Below, piece by piece: positions 44,801 through 55,523 of a stretch of 64,000 bases of DNA. Source of the stretch: Deinandra increscens subsp. villosa (Eukaryota; Streptophyta; Magnoliopsida; Asterales; Asteraceae); contig JBCNJP010000025.1 of NCBI GenBank assembly GCA_039602395.1, forward strand, positions 42,758,922-42,822,921. Direction: 5' to 3'. Both the position numbers and the translations under genes were made by a program. Below the pieces are notes generated by a model. That model did not search any database. It saw only the letters and a program-made list of their open reading frames with translations, and was not told where the DNA came from. Every line of letters starts with the position of its first letter. Position 1 is the stretch's first letter.

Positions 44801-46385
44801 CTGTAGCAGCAACACACGGAGGTGGTGGGGGAGCTGTTTGGCCGGAAAAGAAAGAGGAGAGGGGTGTGGTGCTGCTGTGTTGTTCCCGGCAGGAAGAAGA
44901 GAGGGGCTGCGGCTGTGGGTTACGGTGGTGGGTGTGCAGCAGTTTGGAACGGTGGTGATGGTAGTAGTTGGTGGCAGCGCCGGCGGTGGTGGCTGGGGCT
45001 GTTTTGGCCAGAAAACGAAAGGGAGATGGGTGGTGGTGGTGTTTGGTGTTGTGCTAGTGCCTCGACAGAAAAGGTGAAGGAAAAGGGGGAGGAGCTTGGT
45101 TGGTTGCTTGGTGGTGTTTGATGGTTCCGATCAACCATAAAAAAGAAAAGAAAGCAAGAAGTGGAGGTGGTGATGGTGGTTCCAGCCGGTGGTGGTGGTT
45201 GTGATGCTCTTCACGCAGGAAAGAAAAGAAAAAGAAGAAGAGAAGGGGAGGGTGAGGGTAGGTGAATTGTGTGGAGAAGAATATGGTTGGTAGAGGGTTG
45301 AGGTGGTCAAGTAACTTCCACAACTATTTTACCCAAATATCTCCTAACTATTTTTATAATAATTCAAAGTGTAGGTGAAAGTTTTTATAAAACTTGTCAT
45401 GTTTTATAAAAATAGAATATACATTGTAGGAGCTTTATAAAATTAGGTAAAGGGTGATGGTGACTAAAATCATACTCTTTATAAACCTCAAAGTATAAAA
45501 GTTATAAAAAGGTGGTGACTAATTTTTATAAAATTAAAGGTGTTAACTTATTTTATAAAAATTAAGGCAAAGTTGATGGGCTAAAAAAAATATAAACCCA
45601 TTGGGCTTTGGAATTTATATTGGGCCAAATTTAATTAAAGAGAAATGAAATCGGGCCCGTTTGTCGGTTATGGGCCGTACGGGTCCAAACGGGGCGCCGG
45701 TTCGAGGCCCGGGCCCGTTATGCATCAGTTGAGGTTACGTGTCGCCACTATTATTCGGTTTATCAAGATTATGCAATGGGTTAAGGTTTCAGGCTCGGTT
45801 TAATTGTTTTAGGCTTATTGGGCCTATTGGGCCAAGTCAGGCCCAAATGGTTAACGGTTGAGGTTTGGCTTCAGTCTTGACAACGATTTCAGTTTGTGAT
45901 GTTTTTATTTCATAAAAACAATTATTAAAGTCAGTTATAACAGCTTTCGGAAATTAGTTATAGTTTTCAGTTTTTCGAACGGGTTACGGTCAAAGTTTTC
46001 AGTTTTGTCAGTTCATAACAGTTTTAATGCTCGACCGTCCAGATTGTTTAGAACCGAATAGTTTTAAACATATGATCGCTTATCAGTTTGCTGTGTCGGT
46101 TATATAAACGTACGACACCAGTTCCAGTTCCAGATAAAATATAAAAGTACATTTTATATTTATTTTTCTTGTTATTGAAATTCCATAATTAATCCATGAA
46201 ATCTCTATGAAATTCACGGGTATACGCTTCTAGTTCAAACGCGGGATTAGGTTTACATCATCAGTTAACGGTCAGGCACAGTAATTAACAGTTTAAACAG
46301 AAATCAGATCGGTTAAGGCACATTAATACTTAATTAAAAGTCAAAGTAAAGAGGTTTGACCTAGGTTTTCGGACGAGGTGTCACA
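41838..46385 (-). repeat. Tekay-C 5' LTR
   Basis: Complete 4548-bp LTR. It has the same 23-bp tandem repeat (42209-42300), AT-rich block and GC-rich block (44480-45260) as the other copy, plus the 45697-46259 part missing there. Confidence 0.85.
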
Positions 46386-46390
46386 GTTAC

Positions 46391-46634
46391 TTTTTAGATC
46401 TGATGTTCTTCAGGAGAACCTTAGACGAACTGGACTGGAAATTTTCAAAATCGCACCAGATTCAGAATTTGATCGAATTTCGACATCCAGATACTTCTGT
46501 TAGATGAAAACATGACTCAGAAAGACTCGATTTTTCAAAAACCGATTAGAAACATCTCGAATCACATCTAACCGAAGGTTTAACGTCTCGAACTTAAGAA
46601 AAAAAATAAATTTAGACCATAGAAAGAGCCAACA
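46391..46634 (-). other. Copia-3 leader remnant
   Basis: About 245 bp between Tekay-C and the Copia-3 primer site. Scattered TCGAA and CGAAC words, no coding sequence. Confidence 0.6.
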
Positions 46635-46646
46635 GCTCTGATACCA
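46635..46646 (-). promoter_or_regulatory. Copia-3 primer binding site
   Basis: Minus strand TGGTATCAGAGC two bases from the LTR end TTTTTCA. Confidence 0.85.
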
Positions 46647-46648
46647 CA

Positions 46649-47053
46649 TGAAAAAGCATGTAACGGATCGATTCTATGGTAGATAACATCGAGACGGAAG
46701 CGTTGTCATATATTGTGTTGAATGATTAAAAAAACCGAAGGAGTATACAACGGTTAAGGTCCGGGGGAGGTTGGACAGAACCTCCCCTCTCAACACATTG
46801 ATCTGGACAGACTCTGGACAGAAAGTTACAAAGAATTACAAAGACGAAACAATTTATACATGTGTATTTCTGTCCGAACTGGGATCCATCCGAACCCTAT
46901 TCGAACCTTATCCGAACTTCAGGCCGGGATCACCTTCGGATGCACCCGAACATTAAGTTCGGCTGGGGTTCGGATCCCAGTTCATGTCCTAGTCAACTTA
47001 GTCTGTTCTGACAATTCGAACAGTAACGGCCACACAAGGTTCATGTATCAACA
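46649..47053 (-). repeat. Copia-3 5' LTR
   Basis: 405 bp, counterpart of 18808-19211, with about 20 differences by eye. GAACTGGGATCC/GGATCCCAGTTC arms are kept. Confidence 0.85.
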
Positions 47054-47058
47054 GTAGG

Positions 47059-49582
47059 GCTTATCAGGCCCAGTAGATCTACCTTATAATTCCCCGTTAT
47101 AAATTATTGATGGTTCACCTTAGTGGAAGGACTTTCAGCAACCGTTTTATCCATGGTTTATAAAGTGTTGGTATAAATCATCAAGTTAAGTTATAAAACA
47201 AATTACCATATGTCCTCTCCGCAAGCGTAGATAGTTAAAAAGTGGGGTATGAACTCACCTTAGGGTGCAAATAAGTATCCAAATAGTAAACGCTGGATAG
47301 TGATGGTGAATCCCTCCTAGACTTCACCTACGACACACAACCGTGTGAGTGTTGACTAAGTTGACCAACCTTCCCGACAACGCGCGGACAACAGAAAAAT
47401 GAACTCAAATACACATTGGTGATTAAATTTAGGTTTTCTATACTTAACCCAACACGTATATCACATATAACACGTTGTACGATGATAAACACAATGCGTC
47501 ACAATTACTTACGACATTATCCCATGTATACGATTTACTATTGATGGGGCAATCGTACAAAGTCTTGTCATTCCCACCGAGGCAGTAGACTTAGTACTTG
47601 TACATTTATATAACTCATAACTAATTTGACTAATGACATGCAAACACTTAATCAAGTAATCCCATGATCATACACATGCATTTACTTAGTTATTTATTTT
47701 CAAATAAATATATATTTAACACATGTAGGCTAATTCCATGATTATACATCATCATTATCCCATATAAGTCATATAGATCATTAATTAACATATTTCAAGC
47801 CATGCCATAGATTCCTAACCACATGCATGAATGCCATCTTGACCTTATAGGTCATTTTCACCATATTTTCATGTAAATAGTTTTTATAAAATAATCCACA
47901 TGCATTTGATTATCAATTTTACAACTTTATAGACTATCATGTATCCATTAACCTAAGTCAAACAACATCATAGTAGATCTAACACAAATCAAGTGCCTAT
48001 ATTCAAGATCTAGCATGCATGACCACCGAAGTCGAGTTTCCATCATAGATCTCACGTAAAGTTAGTAACTTTATTGCACAACAACCCCAGATCTATGATT
48101 ATCAAGCAATTAGAACATAGTTCTAGCATCAATCTTTAATTTTTATGCACATGCAACCATGTTTTCCCATGTAAAACCCTAGATCTAGCATCCATAACCA
48201 CAACTTGCACAAAAATCATACTTTAGATTCAAAGATTCAATCTTTATCATCACACACTAGATCTACTCATGGTATCATCATATCATTACAAATTAGACCA
48301 AGATCTAACATAAAGCTTGGATCTTGTTATCTTTCAAACAAGCAAAACAAGAAGAAACACATACCAAATGAATGTAGGTAGGGGTGTAAACGAGCCGAGT
48401 CGAGCTCGAGCCTGTCTAGGCTCGAGCTCGGCTCGTTTAAATTTAGCAGAGCTCGAGCTCGAGATCGGCTCGATTCAAGTTTTTATTTCTGAAGCTCGAG
48501 CTTGGCTCGTGAAGAATTATTTAAGCTCGAGCTTGGCTCGAGATCAGCTCGTTTATTATTAATTATTATTTTTATATATTTATATAATTAAATTTGTATA
48601 TATTTAGAATTATACTTTTTTATATAGAAAATAACACATATTATTTAGTTATATTATCATAACTATATATAATAATAATTATTTTTTAAATATATATTTA
48701 AAAAATCAAATATAATTATATAAATAAAAGCTTGTTAAGGCTCGCGAGCCAGCTCGAGCTCGATATGTAAAGCTCGAGCTCGATATGTAACGCTCGGGTT
48801 CGAGCTCGTTTATTATATGAGCCCTATTTTAAAGCTTGAGCTCGGTTCGAGCTCGTTAAGGCTCGACTCGTTTCGATCTTTTTATCGAGTCGATCTCGAG
48901 TAGCTCACGAGCGGCTCGACTCATTTACACCCCTAAATGTATGGTCATTAAGGATGATATCGAGCCTTGATTCTTGAATAAAAGCAAGAAACTTGATGAT
49001 ATTTGAGTATGGAATGACCCCAGGACGTGAAATGAGCTGATAAGACGTTCTTGATGTGCACAAATGAGGTGGTCGTGGCTAAATGTGTTTAAATAGGAGA
49101 AATTAGGGTTTCTGCTGGAAAGCAACCTCCAAGCGTATCGCTTGGGGCTCTGGTGGCTTTAGGCAATACGCCTAGAGCTCGAGTCTGGCATCCCTTTGAC
49201 TTTTGTTGACTTTCTCATGTTTTTTTGATGTTTTGGCCACGGTTTTCAAAGGTTTAGCTTTTCCTCTATTAACCACTTTTTTTTATCACATCGAATCCAA
49301 TAAAATCAAGTATAAACTTTCCATTTAACAATTTACGATCATGCGATTAAATTCACTTATAAGTTTGCAAATAATTCACAACACTTAGCAGTTTTTAGTT
49401 TATCACCAATATTTCGAGACTCCAACTTGCATGTGATGTTTGTGAAGTGTTTTAAGGCTACTAGACTCTTCTAATACCTTAATTGACATACTACGCCAAT
49501 ATACACATCTCTAGGTTTGCCAGTTTTATTAGTTTTATCCGTTTCTTAGGCTCGGTTCCACCCGAAGGGCCAGAATGTCACA
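47059..49582 (-). repeat. Tekay-A 5' LTR, portion right of Copia-3
   Basis: Continues the LTR interrupted at 18807 (GGCTTATCAGGCCCAGTAG, like the GTTTGTCAGACCCAGTAG block of Tekay-D). It includes an AT-rich stretch and the hAT MITE at 48379. It ends with TGTCACA, the terminal word shared by all three Tekay families. No genes. Confidence 0.65.
48379..48935. mobile_element. hAT-type MITE
   Basis: 557 bp with terminal inverted repeats TAGGGGTGTAAACGAGCCGA and its complement at the right end (TTTACACCCCTA). The 8-bp target duplication is AATGTAGG/AATGTATG (48371-48378 and 48936-48943, one mismatch). GAGCTCGAGCTCG-type repeats fill the subterminal parts and an AT core separates them. It has no transposase, so it depends on an autonomous hAT element. 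Confidence 0.85.
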
Positions 49583-50065
49583 CACCCAAAAAACAGCACC
49601 TGGAACGACGGTTAAGGGTGGTAGCGCGGCGACGGCACGGCGGAACAACAGTGGTTGTCAGGTGACGACAGGCATAGCTTAGTGGTGGTTCTTGGACGGT
49701 CGACGATGATGGCAGTGGTGGCCGTCGGTGGCTCGTTGCAAAGCTGGCGGCGACGGTATGGAGTCCGGTCGGCGGGAGGTCGCAAGAGAGGGAGGGAGAT
49801 GGAGATTTTAGGTGATTTGAGAGATCAAAATCTGCAACCTAAAATCAGTATTTTAGGTCCCTATTTATAATCACCAACCAGTTGTAGATAAACTACAACT
49901 GGTTTAATCTCTATCCTTATCCTTAAAGTAATTGTAGATAAACTACAATTACTATCTACAATTACTTATTTAAATCTCTTATAATTATCCATCCAAGTTT
50001 GAGATAAATTTTATTTAAATAAAGTAGATTTATTTAAATTACTATTATCCAACCACACTTTAAAT
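49583..50065. other. Unassigned LTR-like fragment with covarying hairpins
   Basis: A GC-rich GGCGGCGACGG block (49600-49800) followed by AT-rich sequence with two hairpins (49876-49953). Composition resembles the GC-rich parts of the Tekay LTRs, but I cannot tie it to Tekay-A or Copia-4. Frames inside are composition effects. Confidence 0.5.
49876..49953. other. Pair of hairpins with identical loop and covarying stems
   Basis: AACCAGTTGTAG-ATAAA-CTACAACTGGTT (49876-49904, 12 bp) and AGTAATTGTAG-ATAAA-CTACAATTACT (49927-49953, 11 bp). The inner six pairs and the loop are identical; further out three pairs differ and each change is compensated. Confidence 0.75.
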
Positions 50066-50440
50066 AGAAAGTGTTTAGAGGGAGTTTAGTGGGTCTTTAT
50101 AATCAAATACGGGGACTTTGATGTTTTAGGGTTTAGGAGGATGGCTTGTTGACCAAGCATATCATCTCCTATATATAGAACCCTCTGGAGTCTAGAATAG
50201 GTTGTTGGTTGTGTGATAAGCTAAGGGTTTTCTCGAAATTCTCCTTAGAGAATTTCGACTTCTGTCTTGCAACCAGTAATATTACAAAGGTGTTTCTTCA
50301 ATCTCGGTTGGTGTTTCTTTCATTTTTTAATCATCTTTTCGATATACTCATTGCTTATTCTTGAATCATCCAGTAACATCAGAATTCGCACGGTCATTAC
50401 TAGACATTGATATCGCATGAGGGACTATTTGATCCTTACA
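50066..50440 (+). repeat. Copia-4 5' LTR, 5' end missing
   Basis: Matches the Copia-4 3' LTR from AGAAAGTGTTTAGAGGGAG onward, with a TATATATAG box at about 50172. It ends ATCCTTACA. The first part of the LTR (present at 62258-62333) is replaced by unrelated sequence. Confidence 0.75.
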
Positions 50441-50442
50441 AT

Positions 50443-50454
50443 TGGTATCAGAGC
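50443..50454 (+). promoter_or_regulatory. Copia-4 primer binding site
   Basis: TGGTATCAGAGC two bases after the LTR end. Confidence 0.9.
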
Positions 50455-50639
50455 CAAGAAGCGTGAGTTTCGTGGCTCTCGCGATATCGAATTCAAGGTT
50501 CTTTGGACTAACGGTTTGAGTTTTCTTTGTGATCTTCATCGTTTTAGCGCAAAACAGGAGGTGCATGTGCGTTCTTGTGCAGGTTTCGAGGGTAGCAGAA
50601 GCAAGAAGTTCAAGTTCTATAAGCTATTCGATTGAAACT

Positions 50640-51040
50640 GTGGCTTTGACCCTGTTTCGATCGAAATCTATAGCTTTTCGATCCGATTTGATACTTTTCG
50701 ATTGACTTTTCGATCGAGAAGTACTTTTCGATCGTGCCTTTTCGATCAGTGTCTGTGGCTTTGACCCATTCCGACCTGATCGAAAAGTGTACTTTTCGAT
50801 CCGTCTATACTTTCCGATCGAGCCAAAACTCTGCCAGATCGAAAAGTGGACTTTTCGATCAAGTCCTTCTGTGCAAACCCCTTTTCGATCAGACTAATCT
50901 CTTCGATCGAAAACCTCTTTTCGACCAGACAACCCTTTGATCGAAAACCACTTTTTGACCTAACAAACCTGTTTCGATCGAAAACCTCCCCTTCCGTTTG
51001 TGAAACCACTTTCCGATTAAATACCCACTTTTCGATCCCA
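50640..51040 (+). repeat. TTTTCGATC motif array in the Copia-4 leader
   Basis: About 15-20 copies of TTTTCGATC or its reverse complement GATCGAAAA in 400 bp, some paired as inverted repeats. No coding frame of note; the two apparent frames on opposite strands arise from the repeat. Confidence 0.8.
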
Positions 51041-51316
51041 AATCCCTTTTGCGGCAAAAACACTATTTCGCTCCGTTTCACTAAAACGCGTGTAACTTGG
51101 GCCTCGTTTGGATTTAGAAGTTCTAATACCAGCCCAAACGACCATCTCGACGAGCCCCACAAAAACTCCTGCCTAATGGCCAGGGGAGCTCGTTTGGACC
51201 TCCGAATTCCACTCCGAAGGCCTCTGTTTTTTAGTTTGAAGTTTTTGACACTATTCTTTGAATAGTGATTTGCCGTTTTTACAGTATTTGTTCTAGAAGT
51301 TCATCCAAAGAAAATC

Positions 51317-52500
51317 ATGACACCCATTCTACCAGGTTCTCAAGCAAGCTCTAGCAACAATGAGATATGTTGTAATCCCCAGTGTCTTTCCAATGAATGG
51401 GAACATAAGTTCACTATTGAAACTCTAAATCATGAATCAACTGCTAGAGACCTTAGGGAATACAAAGATAAGGATAGAATATTTAGAGAGAAACTTGAGG
51501 CCATTCAAGTAGAAATTAGGAGTCTGGAAAGTCGGCTGAGCGATAAGAGCACCTACCTTAAGATTGCTAACTCTAAAGTTGAAACTTTAACCAAAGAGGT
51601 AGAGGAACTAAGAGCCAAATTAAGAACATCTCAAACTAAAATTGAGCGTAATGATAAAATTGTTTCTAAAATGATGGAGGCTAGTTCCTTATTTTATAAC
51701 ACTGATGTCAGAATGAGACATATCAAAGAAAATTCAGGTTTAGGTTTTGGCTCAAATGAAAAGGATGAAAAATCAACACACACGGTACCTATGCCTTTGA
51801 TGCATGAGATGATCTCTGATCATAAAACCTCTCAAACCACTTTATAAGTTAAGGCTGAAATTGATAGGAAACTTGCCTCATGTCCAGTTCAAATTTCTGC
51901 TCCTTTTTTGACATTACTGATGAATCTACATCTTGTGTAGATAAAGTAAACAAAGAAGCATGTTCAAAGGGAGAAAGTGGTTGTTTTGAGAGTCAAAATT
52001 TTCCAGTTTTTAAAACTGATAATTTTGCTTCAAAAAGGTTTGAGTCTGAGTCAAGATTTCCCAAGTCAACTGTGTTTGATGAATCTGTAACTTGTAGTGT
52101 GTTTAATTTTGGAAACTGTGATGATAAACCTAAACCTTTGAGAACTGTGAAAATTTTAAGAAGAGGTAAGGGACCACAGGTTACTGGGCCTAAACCCACC
52201 AAAGCTTGTGTGGCTGATAAATCTAATTGTGAGCTAAATGTGAAAAAGGAAAGGGACAACAAACCTCACAACTTTGTCCCTTATCCTGAAGTCAATTCAG
52301 CCTATGACCAATACCAGCCGATACAACGGGAGTACGTTTTGTCTACTCGACCCGAAGGAAAAACATATTGGATTCACAAAAATCATTCAAAACCCTCATG
52401 GCAATCCACTGGGCGCAACTATACCCAGACTTCCGCGTATCCAAAGAAATAGTCTTGCCATGTGTGTGGAAAGCCTGGACACCTGGCAAGAAATTGCTTG
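51317..52500 (+). pseudogene. Copia-4 gag pseudogene (coiled coil and CCHC knuckle)
   Basis: The first frame (51317-51847) encodes about 176 residues: Cys-containing N-terminus, then a long coiled coil (REKLEAIQVEIRSLESRL, YLKIANSKVETLTKEVEELR). A frame change leads to 51880-52449, a Lys/Ser/Asn-rich stretch with no domain I recognise. An in-frame TAG at 52450 precedes the zinc knuckle CHVCGKPGHLARNC (52456-52497) by only one codon, so a point nonsense mutation separates knuckle from gag. The UBN2 core seen in Copia-1 and Copia-2 is missing. This is the gag style of plant Sireviruses, where a coiled coil precedes the knuckle. Confidence 0.75.
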
Positions 52501-53044
52501 CACAGACCATATGAGCCCTATTACCCAAAGTACACTATGCAGAATCAAATCCCAAAAGCCTAATCTGGTGGTGGTTCTAAACAAAAGCCTGCACCTTCAA
52601 ACCCAAAGGTGCAGAAGTCTGTACCTTCGCAGCTAAAGGTGCATAAATCAAATCACAAAGTTAAGAAACCTAAAAAAACAACAACAAAGTGTTTTTAAAA
52701 CTAATAATGTTTTCAAAGCTAAATGTAAACCTGTTAGTTTTTCTAAAACAAAAGTGAGGCTTGAAGATGATAGGTGGAATGTTTCAAAGGTGGTAAATCA
52801 AAATTACCAACCAAAAGGAGTGTATAAAAAACATTCCAAACAATTTAAAGATGGTTAAGATAAAAATGTCAACAAAAATCCATCTAAAAGTCTTCAGGTA
52901 AAAGAAAAATCGAACCACCAAACCCTGGAAGGTCAAGAACAAAGATGTTCCCAAAGGTGACCAGGTAAAACCCAAAACCAAGACTGCCACACCCCCAATC
53001 GATGTTACAAAGCGAATGTGCTTAAAAGAGATAACTTTCACTGA

Positions 53045-53280
53045 CTCTTCAGGTATACCCAGAACTACAATGGCCTGGGTACTAATGGGCTAACTAATCT
53101 CTCACTGTGTGCAGGAGCAGTCAAGGAGGACTCTCATTAACCTTTGTTTGTTTGTGATAGTGATTGTTCCAGGAACATGATAGAAGGCATCTCTCCATTA
53201 CATGATATGCAAATTCTCAATAGTAGGGATGTTCTTCTGGTGAGAGGTAACTCTAACAAATCAGCAAGGTACTGTCTGGA
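53045..53280 (+). pseudogene. Copia-4 protease remnant
   Basis: Translation from 53141 gives PLFVCDSDCSRNMIEGI, which corresponds to the Copia protease active-site region (usually D-S-G-C-S/A followed by H-M). The catalytic Asp is kept but the Gly is Asp and the His is Asn, so it is unlikely to work. Stop codons interrupt the flanking sequence, and no integrase follows before the non-coding 3' part. Confidence 0.65.
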
Positions 53281-53950
53281 TTGGTTGTTTCTTGATTAAA
53301 GTGTTGTGAGGTATGGTTCTGCATAAAACAAAAACCCAGTTGTAAAAAATTTTCAAAAGAAAAACTTGAAGGTTAGCTTGGCCAGTTTTAGTAGATATTT
53401 AGTGATGTGTTATTGTGTTCATAAAAAAATTAATAAAAAAAGAAAGAAAATGAGTATGTTGTTATTAAAAATCAAAAAGCAAGGGGAAGAATATAAAATA
53501 TGAAATAGTTGACCCCTTAAAAAGATAACTGTGCTTTTTAATTTTTAATATTTTGTTTGTGTCTTTAAGAAGGTGGGAAGTGAAATAAACTTCCGTTCTG
53601 AGAATGACTGACACGTGTAAGGCAGATGTGAAAGGCATGCTCTAAGGTGATGTGCTGGTAGGCTCAGCTCTTTAATCTGAAAAGGTATGCGTTACACACT
53701 TAAAGATAACGTATGACAGTTTGTTGGGTAACAACACTTAGGTTAATTGCATTTCTATTTGACTGCATGTTCAAGTTCCCGATACACACGCTTGTCTCCA
53801 AGAGTGTGAAATTGAGCTTAAAAAGTCGGTGTCCCCTCTGTTTTGCTAAGCAAAGACCTGGGGATGCTTCGCATGTATGTAAGGCTCTCCTCTGCTTTGC
53901 ATAAGTAATGACCTGGAGTTGTTCATACATACGTGCTTCTAGATCACCAA
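53281..53950 (+). other. Copia-4 3' non-coding part with duplicated hairpins
   Basis: AT-rich. Near the right end are two similar hairpins: CCCC...GGGG (53833-53863, inner TTTGC/GCAAA) and CTCC...GGAG (53887-53918). The inner words TCTG and GACCT are shared. An imperfect ATGCGTTA/TAACGTAT hairpin lies near 53685-53714. This is similar in kind to the Copia-1 3' region. Confidence 0.5.

Positions 53951-53951
<1 letters not shown>

Positions 53952-54007
<56 letters not shown>
53952..54007. repeat. (TA)n microsatellite at the left edge of the foreign block
   Basis: About 28 TA units directly before the Helitron-like end. A matching run at 60834-60890 borders the right edge. Confidence 0.95.
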
Positions 54008-54012
<5 letters not shown>

Positions 54013-54015
54013 TAG

Positions 54016-54850
54016 CCGTGTGCCCGCGCGTTGTAGCGGCGACAGTGTATAGCGTGTTATTCGTCTTCTGTTCGCGTATTGCAGCGGCATCGACAATTTA
54101 CAACGCGATATATGTTTATGTTAGCACGATGCGACGGCGACGACAATTAACCAACACGGAACCTGCTTCTGTTTATTTATTAATAATGTCGTGATATATT
54201 GCATTATATGTTTGTTAGTTTTCTTATTCATGGCATCGATGTAGTTTAATTATGTGATGAAACTTTCTCATTAGATGTCAGCAGTCAAATGAGACACACT
54301 TTCTTCCATGAAAAAAATACATATTAATTTAAAGGTATGAATGCAAAACCCAAGCAAAGTTAAACATAAAACAAAACTATTTATAGCATCAACCCTCAAA
54401 CTGAAGCAACATCCTCTAAGGAAGACGCCAAGGAAGATAAAGATGTAATTTCAATAAAAGATTTGCAATACCAATCTTCTAGAATATGTCATCGGATGAA
54501 ATTTATGCCTTTTGCTGCTTTGCACTTCAAAAATAAATATTTTAAGGCCAAGCTGGTCCCTTTATCATATGGAGATTCGTCCAGAATACATATCATTAGA
54601 TCTAAAAGAATTTGAAAAATTCAGAGAATTTATGTCAAATACAAACATCTAATTTAATGCAAGACACTCAACAAACAAAAATATTCTTCTAGAATCTAGA
54701 TTTCTCTCTCATTTTGCGACGGGCGACCACTTATAGCGCGTTATTTATTTTTTGTTCGCAGGTTCGGCTGCGACGACAATTTACAACGCGATATATGTTT
54801 CTGTTAGCGTGATGCAACTCGACGACAATTAATAATGCGGTACATGGTGA
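54016..54850. repeat. Diverged direct duplication near the Helitron-like end
   Basis: The segment 54040-54165 (AATTTACAACGCGATATATG core) recurs at 54712-54840. The CG-rich words GCGACGACAATT appear in both. Between them lies AT-rich sequence without a frame. It may reflect nested ends of related Helitrons. Confidence 0.6.
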
Positions 54851-55514
54851 TAACATGAGAGCATGTTAAATCAAACATTTTAAAAGTGTTTGTTTGAACA
54901 ATTAGAAGCCTATCACACGAAATATGACAACTTACACGTGAGCCTAAGAAAAAATGAGAACAGCCGAAGCATAGCAACAAAGGAACGTATGAACTTACAA
55001 CTTAGGGTTATTAATTGATATATGAGAACCAAAACACATCGATTTACCTCTGCAAATAGCATAACAATAAATTAGGCTCAATTACTTCCGGTGATTTGAG
55101 ATCATTTCTGGAAAAAAAGGAAAAGAAAGACACATTGAATACGGGAGACTAAAGAGCAAAAAAGGATAATAAAAGAGAATTCATAATCGATTAAGAGGAT
55201 GATGAATTGATGGATGCTACAAAAGTTATCTATAATATATTACAATGTATTTTTAATAACATGAGATGGTGTTTTTATATTAATTTTTAAAAGTTTAAAA
55301 AGAATAAAATTGTACATCAATTGTATGATTAAAACAAACAAAAAAAGACGTTTGTGATTGATGCTTCTTACTCTCTCGAAGAATCTTGCACGAAAACTAA
55401 ACTCAAGATAGGTGTAAATGTGTTTTTTATATGTAAATCACCGATCTACATTCTATTAAACCTATTATCATAAGAAAAGGGATTACACATATCTCATATT
55501 TTGCACTTTCTTTT
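54851..55514. other. AT-rich stretch without features
   Basis: I see no gene, repeat or structured element on either strand. Confidence 0.6.
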
Positions 55515-55523
55515 TTATTTATA

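Larger units (their letters stand above)
20532..46385 (-). mobile_element. Tekay-C: chromovirus with very long LTRs, inserted in Copia-3
   Basis: LTRs start TATCACACC/TGTCACACC and end GTGTCACA. The element is flanked by the perfect duplication GTTAC (20527-20531 and 46386-46390). The 5' LTR is 41838-46385 (4548 bp) with primer site 41834-41823. The interior, 36573-41837, holds decayed gag-protease-RT-RNase H-integrase-chromodomain on the minus strand. The 3' LTR is broken by Tekay-D and has lost about 560 bp. Terminal chromodomain and domain order identify a Tekay/Del-type chromovirus. Confidence 0.85.
18808..47053 (-). mobile_element. Copia-3: Sirevirus-like Copia remnant split by Tekay-C
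   Basis: LTRs at 18808-19211 and 46649-47053 are flanked by the perfect duplication GTAGG (18803-18807 and 47054-47058). The primer site is beside the right LTR and the polypurine tract beside the left one, giving minus orientation. Without Tekay-C only about 1.3 kb of 3' region and a 245-bp leader remain. Gag and pol are gone, so the copy was either non-autonomous or deleted before Tekay-C inserted. About 20 differences are visible between the 404-bp LTRs, so it is clearly older than the LARD. Confidence 0.85.
17756..49582 (-). mobile_element. Tekay-A: Tekay-type chromovirus, 5' part, heavily interrupted
   Basis: It is recognised by the TGGTATCAGAGC primer site (18142-18131), a Tekay-like LTR beginning at 18146, and a TGTGACATTC start at 49582 read on the minus strand. 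Copia-2 sits in its gag at 17755/17756 and Copia-3 sits in its LTR with TSD GTAGG. The rest of the element would lie left of Copia-2, outside the window. It is the oldest visible layer in this part. The right boundary rests on the terminal TGTGACA shared with Tekay-C and Tekay-D. Confidence 0.7.

Noticed and set aside
50746..51265. Two 138-139-codon frames on opposite strands in the Copia-4 leader
   Set aside because: They arise from the TTTTCGATC array, which lacks stops in several frames. They have no start context or domain.
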